A DNA stretch of 9,911 bases from Nostocaceae cyanobacterium CSSed10_463m (GCA_003556955.1 PWQB01000152.1:1-9911); one strand, 5' to 3'; shown: positions 1 through 5,732, counted from the stretch's first letter. Notes: generated by a model from the sequence alone, not told the origin. Translations and numbers: made by a program.

Positions 1-618
1 ACACAACTGATTTGCTACATCTAATTCTCTTTCTCTCTCAATTCGCTCTGGTGTTTCTCCCAGCAAAGACCGTAATAACTCCAAGGCTGCATCTGGTTGT
101 AATACATCCAAAGGTAATTTCTTGATGACTGCACCCAACAATTGGCGCGTAGTCATCAACACTCTAAATCTGGAAGATAGCCCATTTAGGTAAGTTTTGA
201 CTTGCTGGTAATCTGTGACATCATCCACCACTAGCAGCACATCACCCTCACGCCAATTCCGCAAGCAGAATTGCACTTGTGCGGATAAATCAAACTCTTC
301 TGGTGGGTTTAAATCAAGCTGAGTTCTGGCAAATCGCACCACTTGAACGCCCACATCCCCAGCTTTGACTTGTAACCAGCAAATTCCACCTTTGTATGTG
401 TCGCGCTGAGTCATTGCATATTGCAAGGCGAGTTCTGTTTTACCCAGTCCACCCATTCCCGCAATTGCTGCAATGGCGACTTGGTTATTTTCTTGCAAAA
501 GTTGGTGGAGTTTTTGCAGTTCTTCATCACGTCCCACAAATTTCACCACCCCACTCAGGGGTAAATTTTGCGGTATTTGAGGATTTAACTTTACCTGTTT
601 CTGTTCGGGCGGCTTTAG
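1..618 (-). pseudogene. NB-ARC (STAND) NTPase domain, 3' part of an interrupted gene, cut by window edge
   Basis: This is an open reading frame of 206 codons on the minus strand that continues past the window start. It encodes an NB-ARC nucleotide-binding domain of the STAND class. Numbering from the ATG at 1053, there is an entry motif FVGRDEEL (172-179), a Walker A P-loop GMGGLGKT (199-206), a Walker B LLVVDD (273-278) and a sensor-like RFRVLMTTR (295-303). STAND NTPases act as ATP-driven switches joining an N-terminal effector to a C-terminal sensor, often TPR or WD40 repeats; the sensor here would lie outside the window. The frame is exactly that of the preceding 144-codon segment and is separated from it only by the TGA at 619-621. 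The only nearby internal start candidates are the GTG GTG codons just before FVGRD, without a convincing Shine-Dalgarno sequence. I therefore read the two segments as one gene with a nonsense codon. The NB-ARC call is firm; whether any protein is made is not. Confidence 0.8.
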
Positions 619-1053
619 TCAGAAGTTCTGAGTACCACTGAAAGTATTTCCCTGAAATACGTTTTTAATTGAGTCAGCTAATTTTGTCGAATTGATTACA
701 CCTGCTGGTTGCGAGTTGAGGTCATTTGCTAAAGCCTGAACCTTTGGCGCTACTTGTGGGTCAGCGTTTGCGGCTGCTTCGACTTCCAGCACTGATTGAG
801 CAATTTCGGTGTCTGTATCAGCTGCTGCTTTCAATTCCAGTACTGCTTGACCATAATCTAACGCTTGCTGTGGGTTTCCCTCTGGCGTATTCGCTAGTAA
901 CGGGACTTTATTTTTCTTTTGTAGCTGTGCGATTAACTCGTTACTTTTTTGGATTGCTGCTTCCCCCAGCTTTTCGCCTGTTTTTTCTAAGGCTTTCGTT
1001 AAAACTATTGTAGCGATCGCTGTTCCTACGGCGGTTAGTGTGATTGGTTCCAT
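619..1053 (-). CDS. N-terminal effector/linker segment of the interrupted STAND gene (144 aa up to an in-frame TGA)
   Basis: The segment begins at the ATG at 1051-1053 (MEPITLTAVG...) and ends at TGA 619-621. A longer reading up to 1146 exists but is rejected because its first 31 codons run through a palindromic repeat. Residues 1-35 form a Gly/Ala-rich, partly hydrophobic helix (LTAVGTAIATIVLTKALEKT) that continues as a charged amphipathic helix. Residues 50-125 are Ala-rich helical sequence containing a degenerate duplication (LELKAAADTDTE / LEVEAAANADPQ). A Ser/Asn/Gly-rich linker precedes the stop. Cyanobacterial NB-ARC proteins often open with a similar short hydrophobic helical domain, which I infer to be the effector part, perhaps membrane-active. 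Alone it would be a small orphan protein; read through the TGA it joins in frame to the NB-ARC domain. No clear ribosome binding site precedes the ATG. Confidence 0.6.
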   Translation of the reverse strand: MEPITLTAVGTAIATIVLTKALEKTGEKLGEAAIQKSNELIAQLQKKNKVPLLANTPEGNPQQALDYGQAVLELKAAADTDTEIAQSVLEVEAAANADPQVAPKVQALANDLNSQPAGVINSTKLADSIKNVFQGNTFSGTQNF

Positions 1054-1074
1054 ATCAATAATATTAAGAGATTC

Positions 1075-1225
1075 TATAGGACTTCTATTTGATTTTTGAA
1101 CGGATATGTAGGGTGTGTTAGGCGTAAGCCGTAACGCACCCCCCAAAGCTTTCGGTGCGTTACGCTGTCGCTAACACACCCTACATATACTTAGATTTTG
1201 TCAGAAATCAAATCGGATTGCCATA
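1075..1225. mobile_element. MITE-like element, copy 1, with imperfect terminal inverted repeats and an internal hairpin
   Basis: The left end 1075-1095 (TATAGGACTTC...) and the reverse complement of the right end 1205-1225 (TATGGCAATCC...) match at 16 of 21 positions, including an unbroken ATTTGATTT. Both ends terminate in TA, as expected for IS630/Tc1-mariner-type insertion, though that link is inference. Nested inside is a long hairpin (arms 1104-1140 and 1154-1188) with GTGTGTTAG and CGTAACGCACC blocks, a repeat type common in Nostocales. It has no coding capacity. It lies 21 bp upstream of the STAND gene ATG, so it probably supplies or disrupts that gene's promoter. A related copy is at 6158-6332. 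Confidence 0.6.
1104..1188. repeat. Long imperfect palindrome (GTGTGTTA...TAACACAC type)
   Basis: Left arm 1104-1140 and right arm 1154-1188 pair over ATATGTAGGGTGTGTTAG on the outside and CGTAACGCACC on the inside. A mismatched stretch separates the two blocks and the loop is 13 nt. The structure would fold into a very stable stem on either strand. It lies inside the MITE-like element and shows no coding function. Confidence 0.75.
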
Positions 1226-1296
1226 CTTGTTTTACTCAGTATAACCGCTTCTCAACAGAGAAAAAAAGCATCAATTATCACTCACGCAAAAGATAA

Positions 1297-1329
1297 AGAT
1301 CCCCGACTTCTTCAAGAAGTCGGGGATCT
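1297..1329 (-). terminator. Perfect 16-bp hairpin downstream of the P450 gene
   Basis: AGATCCCCGACTTCTT (1297-1312) is the exact reverse complement of 1314-1329, with a single C between the arms. It begins 20 bp beyond the P450 stop codon on the minus strand and is followed on that strand by the T-rich stretch TTATCTTTTG, so it can serve as the intrinsic terminator of the P450 gene. From memory, the same GATCCCCGACTTCTT hairpin is a dispersed repeat in Nostoc genomes, so it may be a mobile palindrome reused as a terminator. Confidence 0.65.
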
Positions 1330-1348
1330 GAGACTCCCGGTGTTAGCA

Positions 1349-2728
1349 CTAAACGTTAACAGGTATACTTGCTCGTGTTACCTGAACTGTGGGTATCATC
1401 TGCATCCCTGCTGGTGCGGCTAAGGTGAGTCCACGGCGAACAGGATACACAGGACGCTTGTTAACCAGTGATAATTGAAATTCTGACAAAATCGTGGCTA
1501 AAGCAATTTTCATTTCATACTGAGCAAAAGCCAAGCCTATACAGCGACGATTTCCACCGCCAAAGGGTATATATTCATAAGGGGAAAATTGCTTTTCTAA
1601 AAAGCGTTCTGGTTTAAATTGCTGTGACTGTGGGTAAACTTCTTCTCGATGATGGGCTAAATAAATGCTGGGAATTATCGCCGTTCCTGCTGGTAATTTA
1701 TAGCCCATAATTTCTACTGGGGATTGAGTAACTCGCAAAAAACCATTCGCCACAATTGGGTAAATTCTCAAGGTTTCTTGGCAAACTGCTGTCAAATATG
1801 GCAATTTAGCAATGCTACTCGGTTCGGGATGCACACCCAGGGTTTCTAATTCCCGTTGTAATTTCTCTCGTACTTCTGGTAATTGTCCCAACCAGTAAAA
1901 AGCCCATGTTAATGCAGAAGCTGTGGTTTCATGTCCTGCAATTAACATTGTCATTAATTCATCACGTAACTCCACATCTGACATTCCCTCGCCATCGTCA
2001 TAACGAGCCGAAATCAATAAACTGAGAATATCTTGGCGATGTTGTCCAGTCTCCGCCCGACGTTCTTTAATTAGACTATAAATTAGCTGATCTATTTGCT
2101 GCAATAGCCGCACAACTCGCCCCCAAGGACTCCACGCACCTAAATCTTTTTGCATAAAACTAAAAAAGAAGGCGCTGGACATTAAAGGGGAACCCATGAA
2201 GTCTAGCAGGGAAGTGAGTAATCGCCCCAATTCGCGAAAAGCTGGCCCTTCATCTACACCAAATACTACTCGTAAAATCACGCGCATGGTGATTTCTTGC
2301 ATTGAGGCGCGGATATTAAAAGGTTTGCCAATTCTCCATTCGTTGCTAACTTGTTGAGTAATTTTGCGGATAGTTTCACCGTAAGCCCGCATCCTTTCCC
2401 CATGAAACGGTGGTGTTAATAATTGTCTTTGGCGCTGATGGCGATCGCCATCTAATATAATTACAGAATTCTCGCCTAGCAAAAATCCTAAACCCCCGCC
2501 TCCTCCACCAGAGCGAAAACAGTTAGCATTACTACTAAAAATCTGTTCTAGTGCTTGAGGATGGCTAAAATAGACAATATGCTTATCCCCACGATTCCAG
2601 ATGGTGAAGTTGTCACCATAAACTTTGGCAAAATCTTCTACATATTTTATCGGCTGAGTGATAAATTTAACCATCCGCAGATAGCGTGGTAATTTGGGAC
2701 CATCAGGTAAGTTGTAATTTACTGTCAT
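1349..2728 (-). CDS. Cytochrome P450, probably CYP110 family
   Basis: The protein is a complete 459-residue P450 monooxygenase, the usual length for soluble bacterial members. P450s use a heme-thiolate iron, O2 and two electrons from ferredoxin and ferredoxin reductase to hydroxylate or oxidise a substrate. Visible landmarks are the I-helix oxygen-activation motif AGHETT (264-269), the K-helix ETLR (318-321), PERF (373-376) and the heme loop FGGGNRRCIG (389-398) with Cys396 as axial ligand. The N-terminus has no membrane anchor and opens with LPDGPKLP, a proline-rich start common in this group. Overall character fits cyanobacterial CYP110, for which fatty acids and terpenoids are reported substrates; the substrate here cannot be inferred. 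An unusual run of six glycines lies at residues 74-79. The ATG at 2728 has no clear Shine-Dalgarno sequence. No redox partner or terpene synthase gene is adjacent, and the gene diverges from the ParA remnant. Confidence 0.93.
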   Translation of the reverse strand: MTVNYNLPDGPKLPRYLRMVKFITQPIKYVEDFAKVYGDNFTIWNRGDKHIVYFSHPQALEQIFSSNANCFRSGGGGGGLGFLLGENSVIILDGDRHQRQRQLLTPPFHGERMRAYGETIRKITQQVSNEWRIGKPFNIRASMQEITMRVILRVVFGVDEGPAFRELGRLLTSLLDFMGSPLMSSAFFFSFMQKDLGAWSPWGRVVRLLQQIDQLIYSLIKERRAETGQHRQDILSLLISARYDDGEGMSDVELRDELMTMLIAGHETTASALTWAFYWLGQLPEVREKLQRELETLGVHPEPSSIAKLPYLTAVCQETLRIYPIVANGFLRVTQSPVEIMGYKLPAGTAIIPSIYLAHHREEVYPQSQQFKPERFLEKQFSPYEYIPFGGGNRRCIGLAFAQYEMKIALATILSEFQLSLVNKRPVYPVRRGLTLAAPAGMQMIPTVQVTRASIPVNV

Positions 2729-2837
2729 AGGAGTTTATTTGAAGTGACGGCTGCTGATTTTTATTTTTACGAGTTTTTCTGTCATCGGAGGCTACACAAA
2801 GCGGTATATTTAACTAAGGCAGCCTCGGAATTAATTA

Positions 2838-2998
2838 TTGCCAAAAATCATCGTTATCCTCAACGGTAAGGGAGGAGTCGGTAAATAACTACCGCAGTTC
2901 ATTTGGCTGCACAATTTGGGCAAAAGAACAAGTCTAATCCCATTCATGCAGATATTCAAGTTTCTGCCAATTCATGGACGAGGCGAAATTATCACTAG
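2838..2998 (+). pseudogene. ParA/MinD-type ATPase remnant (frameshifted, internally deleted)
   Basis: From 2838 one frame reads LPKIIVILNGKGGVGK and then hits TAA at 2886-2888. Shifting frame at 2888 gives TTAVHLAAQFGQKNK followed by HADIQVSANSW, ending at TAG 2996-2998. Joined, this is the N-terminus of a ParA-family ATPase: the deviant Walker A motif KGGVGKTT, then an equivalent of the usual DADIQGSANSW with D changed to H and G to V. Two extra bases (TA) inside the Walker A codons cause the first frameshift. The expected start ATG appears as ATTG (2837-2840). The remaining roughly 150 codons of a normal ParA are missing, because the next gene starts about 100 bp later. ParA proteins position plasmids, chromosomes, carboxysomes or other cargo on the nucleoid. 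This copy cannot make a working ATPase. Confidence 0.82.
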
Positions 2999-3088
2999 AG
3001 ACTGTCGCTATGATTGAATAGCAGGGAAAAAATGCCCCGCAGGAAAAGTTAGTCTGAAACTGCGTGGCTGATTAATTACAGCGTGATT

Positions 3089-3093
3089 GGAGA
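3089..3093 (+). promoter_or_regulatory. Shine-Dalgarno sequence GGAGA deciding the coiled-coil gene start
   Basis: GGAGA lies 5 nt upstream of ATG 3099. This favours that ATG over the in-frame TTG at 3087, which overlaps the motif. Confidence 0.7.
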
Positions 3094-3098
3094 ACATC

Positions 3099-3677
3099 AT
3101 GGTTAAGAAACATCTATCTGAATTACTACAAGAAGAAACACAAAAATTGATCCCACTAGAAAATCAGTCTACGATTGAGGTTAAAGCTGAAAAAGTTGCT
3201 GAAAAAGATGATTTAACAATAGATAAATTACCTACGCAGACACCAGAGAATAAACAGTTGCAAGACGCTATGTCTACTAATAATAATTTAGAAACCACAA
3301 TCCAAGAATTAAAACAAACTGTCGAACAGTCTCAAGATAAAGAAAAATCTCTGCAACAGCAAATTGTAGATTTGCAATCAGTCTTGTATGAAAAGCAGGT
3401 ATTAATAGAACGGCTGACAAAAGAACTGCACGAAACTAAACAAACCGCGCTACACCTTGCAGAAGCTAATTCTAAACTGATAGAAGAAAGTAGTTCTAAA
3501 ACCCCAGTCAAACAGAATAAACCTGCCATCCCAGAAAAAGAAAACAAATCCGCCATCCAAGTCAAAGAAAAGTATAACCCAGTTGGTTATAAAAAATCAC
3601 ATCAAGTACCTGAATATCTCCTAGAACGTCAGAAAGAAGATGATGATTTTGCCTCTAATACTTGGTTGTACGATTAA
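3099..3677 (+). CDS. Coiled-coil partner protein of a ParA-type ATPase, McdB-like candidate
   Basis: The gene encodes 192 residues from the ATG at 3099. The basic N-terminus MVKKHLSELLQEETQK is followed by an acidic/basic low-complexity stretch and then a long Gln-rich polar coiled coil (about 50-131). A Lys/Pro/Ser-rich disordered linker leads to a C-terminal segment ending DDDFASNTWLYD, with one Trp at residue 189. Small ParA partners commonly combine a basic N-terminus, a coiled coil and disorder. The McdB adaptor of the cyanobacterial McdAB carboxysome-positioning system is described with a Gln-rich central coiled region and a conserved Trp near the C-terminus, which this matches. The gene follows the ParA remnant in the same orientation, where a cognate gene would be, and ccmK3-ccmK4 start about 1.1 kb downstream. 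The McdB assignment is inference; other cyanobacterial ParA-coiled-coil pairs could look alike. The reading frame is intact although its ATPase is destroyed. Confidence 0.65.
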   Translation: MVKKHLSELLQEETQKLIPLENQSTIEVKAEKVAEKDDLTIDKLPTQTPENKQLQDAMSTNNNLETTIQELKQTVEQSQDKEKSLQQQIVDLQSVLYEKQVLIERLTKELHETKQTALHLAEANSKLIEESSSKTPVKQNKPAIPEKENKSAIQVKEKYNPVGYKKSHQVPEYLLERQKEDDDFASNTWLYD

Positions 3678-3692
3678 CGCCGCTACGCGGAA

Positions 3693-3727
3693 GTCAAAAG
3701 TCAAAAGTCAAAAGTCAAAAGTCAAAA
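3693..3727 (+). repeat. Heptanucleotide tandem repeat, (GTCAAAA)x5
   Basis: Five perfect copies of GTCAAAA run from 3693 to 3727, 16 bp after the stop of the coiled-coil gene. They belong to the short tandemly repeated heptamers known from Anabaena and Nostoc. Related single motifs (AGTCAAAAGTCAA and its inverse) recur in the hairpin after ccmK4 at 5745-5825. Confidence 0.9.
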
Positions 3728-3759
3728 ATTTGAAAAAGAAAAATATTATTTTTGCTTGT

Positions 3760-3784
3760 AGAGACGGCGATTTATCGCGTCTCT
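3760..3784. terminator. Hairpin between convergent genes
   Basis: AGAGACGGCGA (3760-3770), the loop TTTA and TCGCGTCTCT (3775-3784) form a 10-bp stem with one bulged G. It lies between the convergent coiled-coil gene and the hydrolase gene, 20 bp from the hydrolase stop, so it is placed to stop transcription from both sides. There is no clean T-tract. The sequence is a slightly degenerate form of an AGAGACGCGAT...ATCGCGTCTCT palindrome that I recall as dispersed in Nostoc genomes. Confidence 0.55.
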
Positions 3785-3804
3785 CTCCCACATTCAAACT
3801 AAAT

Positions 3805-4692
3805 TCACCTACGAAATTCCAGAATGTGTTGGGCTGTGACTTCTGGCTGTTCTAAATGTGGAACATGACCAGCATCTTTAATCCAGATAAGTTTACTATT
3901 GGGAATTGACTGTTGAAACTTTTTAGCATCAACCGTACCCAAAATTTTATCTGTATCACCCCATAAAATCAGTGTGGGTTGGACAATTTCTGCAAGCTGC
4001 TTTGCTTTAAAAGCACTATAACCACCGCTTTTGGTGAAAGCTATTAAAGCTTGTGTCCAATAGGGCATTTCTAAGTGTAATGCACCACATAATTGAGCAT
4101 CAATTGACGCGAGTAACTGATTTTTGTACGCAGTCCGGGAAATGCGATCGCGTATCTTCGGATTCCGCAAAAAGTTAGCTGCAAAAGCATCCAAAGGGGG
4201 AAACATCAATTTACTTAACGGTGAACCCCCTTTTAAACCAGCGCTATCAATTAACACCAGTTTTTTGACTACTTCTGGATAAGTCAAGGTGAAATCAATG
4301 GCCGCAGCACCCCCCATCGACGCACCCACTAAAATCACTGGTTGGTTAATTAGGGTTTTCCAGAAATGATACAAGTGAGTTTTGATGGCTACGGGGCTAA
4401 ATGGTAAACCCTCCATTCTGTCTGTAAACCCAAAACCTAATAAATCCACTGCCCAGGTTTCATTATCCCTTGCCAGCAGTGGCAACAGACGACGAAATTC
4501 TAACACGGAACTGTCGAAGCCGTGAATTAATAAAATCGGTGTACCACCACTACCCTGTTGAACATAGGTAGTAGTAATTGCTTGGCTAATTAAAGGCGTT
4601 GCGATCGCTTGACTTTGAATACTTTGCGCCAAGGCGATGGAGGTAGATTCTGTCAGTTGCCCAACTGAGGTAGGTAAAAAACTAGGAAACAT
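3805..4692 (-). CDS. Alpha/beta hydrolase (lipase/esterase-like)
   Basis: The 295-residue protein has an alpha/beta-hydrolase fold. An oxyanion-loop motif IHGFD (56-60) follows strand beta-3. The nucleophile elbow GASMGG (123-128) provides Ser125. WGDTDKI (244-250) supplies the acid, most likely Asp248, and GHVPHLEQP (275-283) supplies His276. The lid region (about 150-225) carries no specific signature, so esterase, lipase, thioesterase or C-C hydrolase activity cannot be separated. The first 40 residues are polar and have no counterpart in the minimal fold; with no Shine-Dalgarno sequence before 4692 the start is uncertain, though no later in-frame ATG precedes the core. No signal peptide is evident, suggesting a cytoplasmic enzyme. 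The gene diverges from ccmK3 across 112 bp, so both promoters share that space. I see no functional reason linking it to carboxysomes. Confidence 0.85.
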   Translation of the reverse strand: MFPSFLPTSVGQLTESTSIALAQSIQSQAIATPLISQAITTTYVQQGSGGTPILLIHGFDSSVLEFRRLLPLLARDNETWAVDLLGFGFTDRMEGLPFSPVAIKTHLYHFWKTLINQPVILVGASMGGAAAIDFTLTYPEVVKKLVLIDSAGLKGGSPLSKLMFPPLDAFAANFLRNPKIRDRISRTAYKNQLLASIDAQLCGALHLEMPYWTQALIAFTKSGGYSAFKAKQLAEIVQPTLILWGDTDKILGTVDAKKFQQSIPNSKLIWIKDAGHVPHLEQPEVTAQHILEFRR

Positions 4693-4746
4693 AATTTTTA
4701 GTTTACCGCACCAGCTAAGATAAAATTTTCCTAAATGTCAAAATTG

Positions 4747-4763
4747 GTACGAAAGCCTCGTAC
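4747..4763. promoter_or_regulatory. Inverted repeat GTACGA-N5-TCGTAC over the putative ccmK3 -10 region
   Basis: A perfect 6-bp inverted repeat (4747-4752 and 4758-4763) lies between the divergent hydrolase and ccmK3 genes. Its right arm overlaps TACAAT (4761-4766), a good -10 match about 40 bp before the ccmK3 ATG. The matching -35 region (near 4736-4743) is weak, as would suit a regulated promoter. A repressor or CO2-responsive factor binding here is possible, but no known regulator consensus is matched. It does not fit the NtcA spacing GTA-N8-TAC, having 11 nt between. Confidence 0.4.
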
Positions 4764-4791
4764 AATTGATATCACTTCATTTTTTCAACTC

Positions 4792-4796
4792 AGGAG
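4792..4796 (+). promoter_or_regulatory. Shine-Dalgarno AGGAG for ccmK3
   Basis: AGGAG lies 8 nt before ATG 4805 and fixes the start there. An in-frame TTG at 4766 would add 13 residues that have no counterpart in the shell-protein family. Confidence 0.85.
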
Positions 4797-4804
4797 CTAA
4801 TGCC

Positions 4805-5113
4805 ATGCCAATGGCGGTTGGCGTAATTGAAACCTTGGGCTTTCCTGCTGTACTAGCAGCAGCGGACGCAATGGTTAAATCTGCCGCAGTCACAATTGTG
4901 TATTATGGTCAAGCTGAAAGCGCTCGAATGTTAGTCGCTGTTCGGGGACGCGTTTCGGAAGTTAACAGAGCTGTAGAAGCAGGCATATTTGCCGGAGAAC
5001 AAGCTTATGGTGGTCAAGTAATTACCCACTATATTGTTCCTAACCCTCCAGAAAACGTGGAAACCATTTTACCCATCCACTTCACCGAAGCATCTGAACC
5101 GTTCCGTATGTAA
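4805..5113 (+). CDS. ccmK3: Carboxysome shell protein CcmK3 (BMC-H domain)
   Basis: The gene encodes 102 residues, a single bacterial-microcompartment BMC-H domain. These proteins form hexagonal tiles of the beta-carboxysome shell around Rubisco and carbonic anhydrase. Family hallmarks are [20 protein letters not shown] (residues 6-25) and HYIVPNPPENVETILP (75-90). The pore loop is the distinguishing part: residues 34-41 read YGQAESAR, where CcmK2 and CcmK4 have Y-x-K/R-x-G-S-G/A-R. The conserved pore glycine is thus Glu38, and the strand before it is VYY rather than VGY. That pattern, with the C-terminus ending soon after HFTEASEPFR, fits CcmK3. CcmK3 is reported not to form stable homohexamers but to co-assemble with CcmK4. 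ccmK4 lies 268 bp downstream on the same strand, as in satellite ccmK loci outside the main ccm operon. Confidence 0.9.
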   Translation: MPMAVGVIETLGFPAVLAAADAMVKSAAVTIVYYGQAESARMLVAVRGRVSEVNRAVEAGIFAGEQAYGGQVITHYIVPNPPENVETILPIHFTEASEPFRM

Positions 5114-5333
5114 TAGACAAATTCGTGAGCTGATATCTGGCAGCATTTTTAATCAGCATAGGGTGAACAGTCATCACTCTATAAAATTGTCATCAAATCA
5201 TCATCTCAGATGTCAAATCCGAAAGTGTACAATTACAGTCCGGTAACTAGTCACAGCCACAGATGGAAATTTCAGCAATTACATTCTGATTTTTTAAGGA
5301 TTTTAAAATCTGTTCTTTCAAAGTCATGAAACT

Positions 5334-5347
5334 TAGCAACGTTGCTA
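5334..5347. promoter_or_regulatory. Perfect 14-bp palindrome upstream of ccmK4
   Basis: TAGCAACGTTGCTA is fully self-complementary without a spacer. It ends 22 bp before the ccmK4 Shine-Dalgarno sequence, where a repressor or a 5'-UTR hairpin could act. With the unusually long 268-bp gap after ccmK3, it suggests that ccmK4 has its own control point. I cannot name a factor. Confidence 0.4.
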
Positions 5348-5369
5348 CCAAAAATACATTTATTCATAC

Positions 5370-5374
5370 AGGAG
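5370..5374 (+). promoter_or_regulatory. Shine-Dalgarno AGGAG for ccmK4
   Basis: AGGAG sits 7 nt upstream of the ATG at 5382, supporting that start and strong translation. Confidence 0.85.
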
Positions 5375-5381
5375 ATTACTA

Positions 5382-5732
5382 ATGTCACTACAGGCCGTTG
5401 GCGCACTTGAAACGAAAGGTTTTCCGGCTGTACTAGCAGCAGCTGATGCAATGGTTAAAGCTGGTCGCGTCACCCTTGTCGGTTATATCAGAGTCGGTAG
5501 CGCTCGTTTTACAGTCAATATCCGTGGGGATGTTTCTGAGGTTAAAACAGCTATGGCAGCTGGTGTGGAAGCCGCAGAAAATGTTCATGGCGGTACTCTC
5601 GAATCCTGGGTAATTATTCCCCGTCCCCATGAAAACGTGGAAGCTGTTCTACCCATCGGTTATACAGATGCAGTTCAACAGTATCGGGATTCTGTAGAAA
5701 ACCCAATTGTGCGCTCTTCTAACCGATTATAA
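5382..5732 (+). CDS. ccmK4: Carboxysome shell protein CcmK4 (BMC-H domain)
   Basis: The gene encodes a 116-residue single BMC-H domain protein. The N-terminal half contains [20 protein letters not shown] (10-29) and the pore loop YIRVGSAR (35-42), with the conserved Gly39-Ser40 that lines the hexamer pore. [17 protein letters not shown] (75-91) is the typical second half. The YIR-GSARFT-NIRGDV pattern and the extended polar C-terminal tail (about 98-116) fit CcmK4 rather than CcmK1 or CcmK2, which have YEKIGSGRVT. CcmK4 hexamers tile the shell and may tune metabolite passage, alone or mixed with CcmK3. A 33-bp stretch (5427-5459) matches ccmK3 4847-4879 at 31 of 33 positions, showing strong DNA-level kinship of the two genes. 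A terminator-like hairpin follows the stop. Confidence 0.92.
   Translation: MSLQAVGALETKGFPAVLAAADAMVKAGRVTLVGYIRVGSARFTVNIRGDVSEVKTAMAAGVEAAENVHGGTLESWVIIPRPHENVEAVLPIGYTDAVQQYRDSVENPIVRSSNRL

Noticed and set aside
396..641. 81-codon plus-strand frame
   Set aside because: It lies antisense to the NB-ARC domain and matches no family.
726..1013. 95-codon plus-strand frame
   Set aside because: It is antisense to the STAND N-terminal segment; its Leu-rich sequence is what an Ala/Glu-rich helix gives when read from the other strand, and it has no start signals.
1054..1146. Upstream extension of the STAND N-terminal frame starting MGGALRLTPNTPYI
   Set aside because: These 31 codons lie inside the MITE-like element and its palindrome. 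The ATG at 1053 starts a sensible effector helix.
2786..2827. Hairpin GAGGCT...AGCCTC upstream of the ParA remnant
   Set aside because: The 6-bp arms are 27 nt apart, too weak to call a regulatory element.
3332..3565. 77-codon minus-strand frame inside the coiled-coil gene
   Set aside because: It is a Cys/Ser-rich antisense shadow of the coiled coil with no ribosome binding site.
3693..3727. CRISPR-like array
   Set aside because: The 7-bp units are contiguous with no spacers, so it is a simple tandem repeat; the same holds for 6212-6242.
3640..3855. 71-codon plus-strand frame after the coiled-coil gene
   Set aside because: It runs through the GTCAAAA tandem repeat and into the antisense of the hydrolase, so it is repeat-derived.
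4747..4763. NtcA site before ccmK3 (GTA...TAC)
   Set aside because: The spacer is 11 nt instead of 8.
5034..5246. 70-codon plus-strand frame overlapping the end of ccmK3
   Set aside because: It is out of frame with ccmK3, of unlikely composition, and lacks a ribosome binding site.
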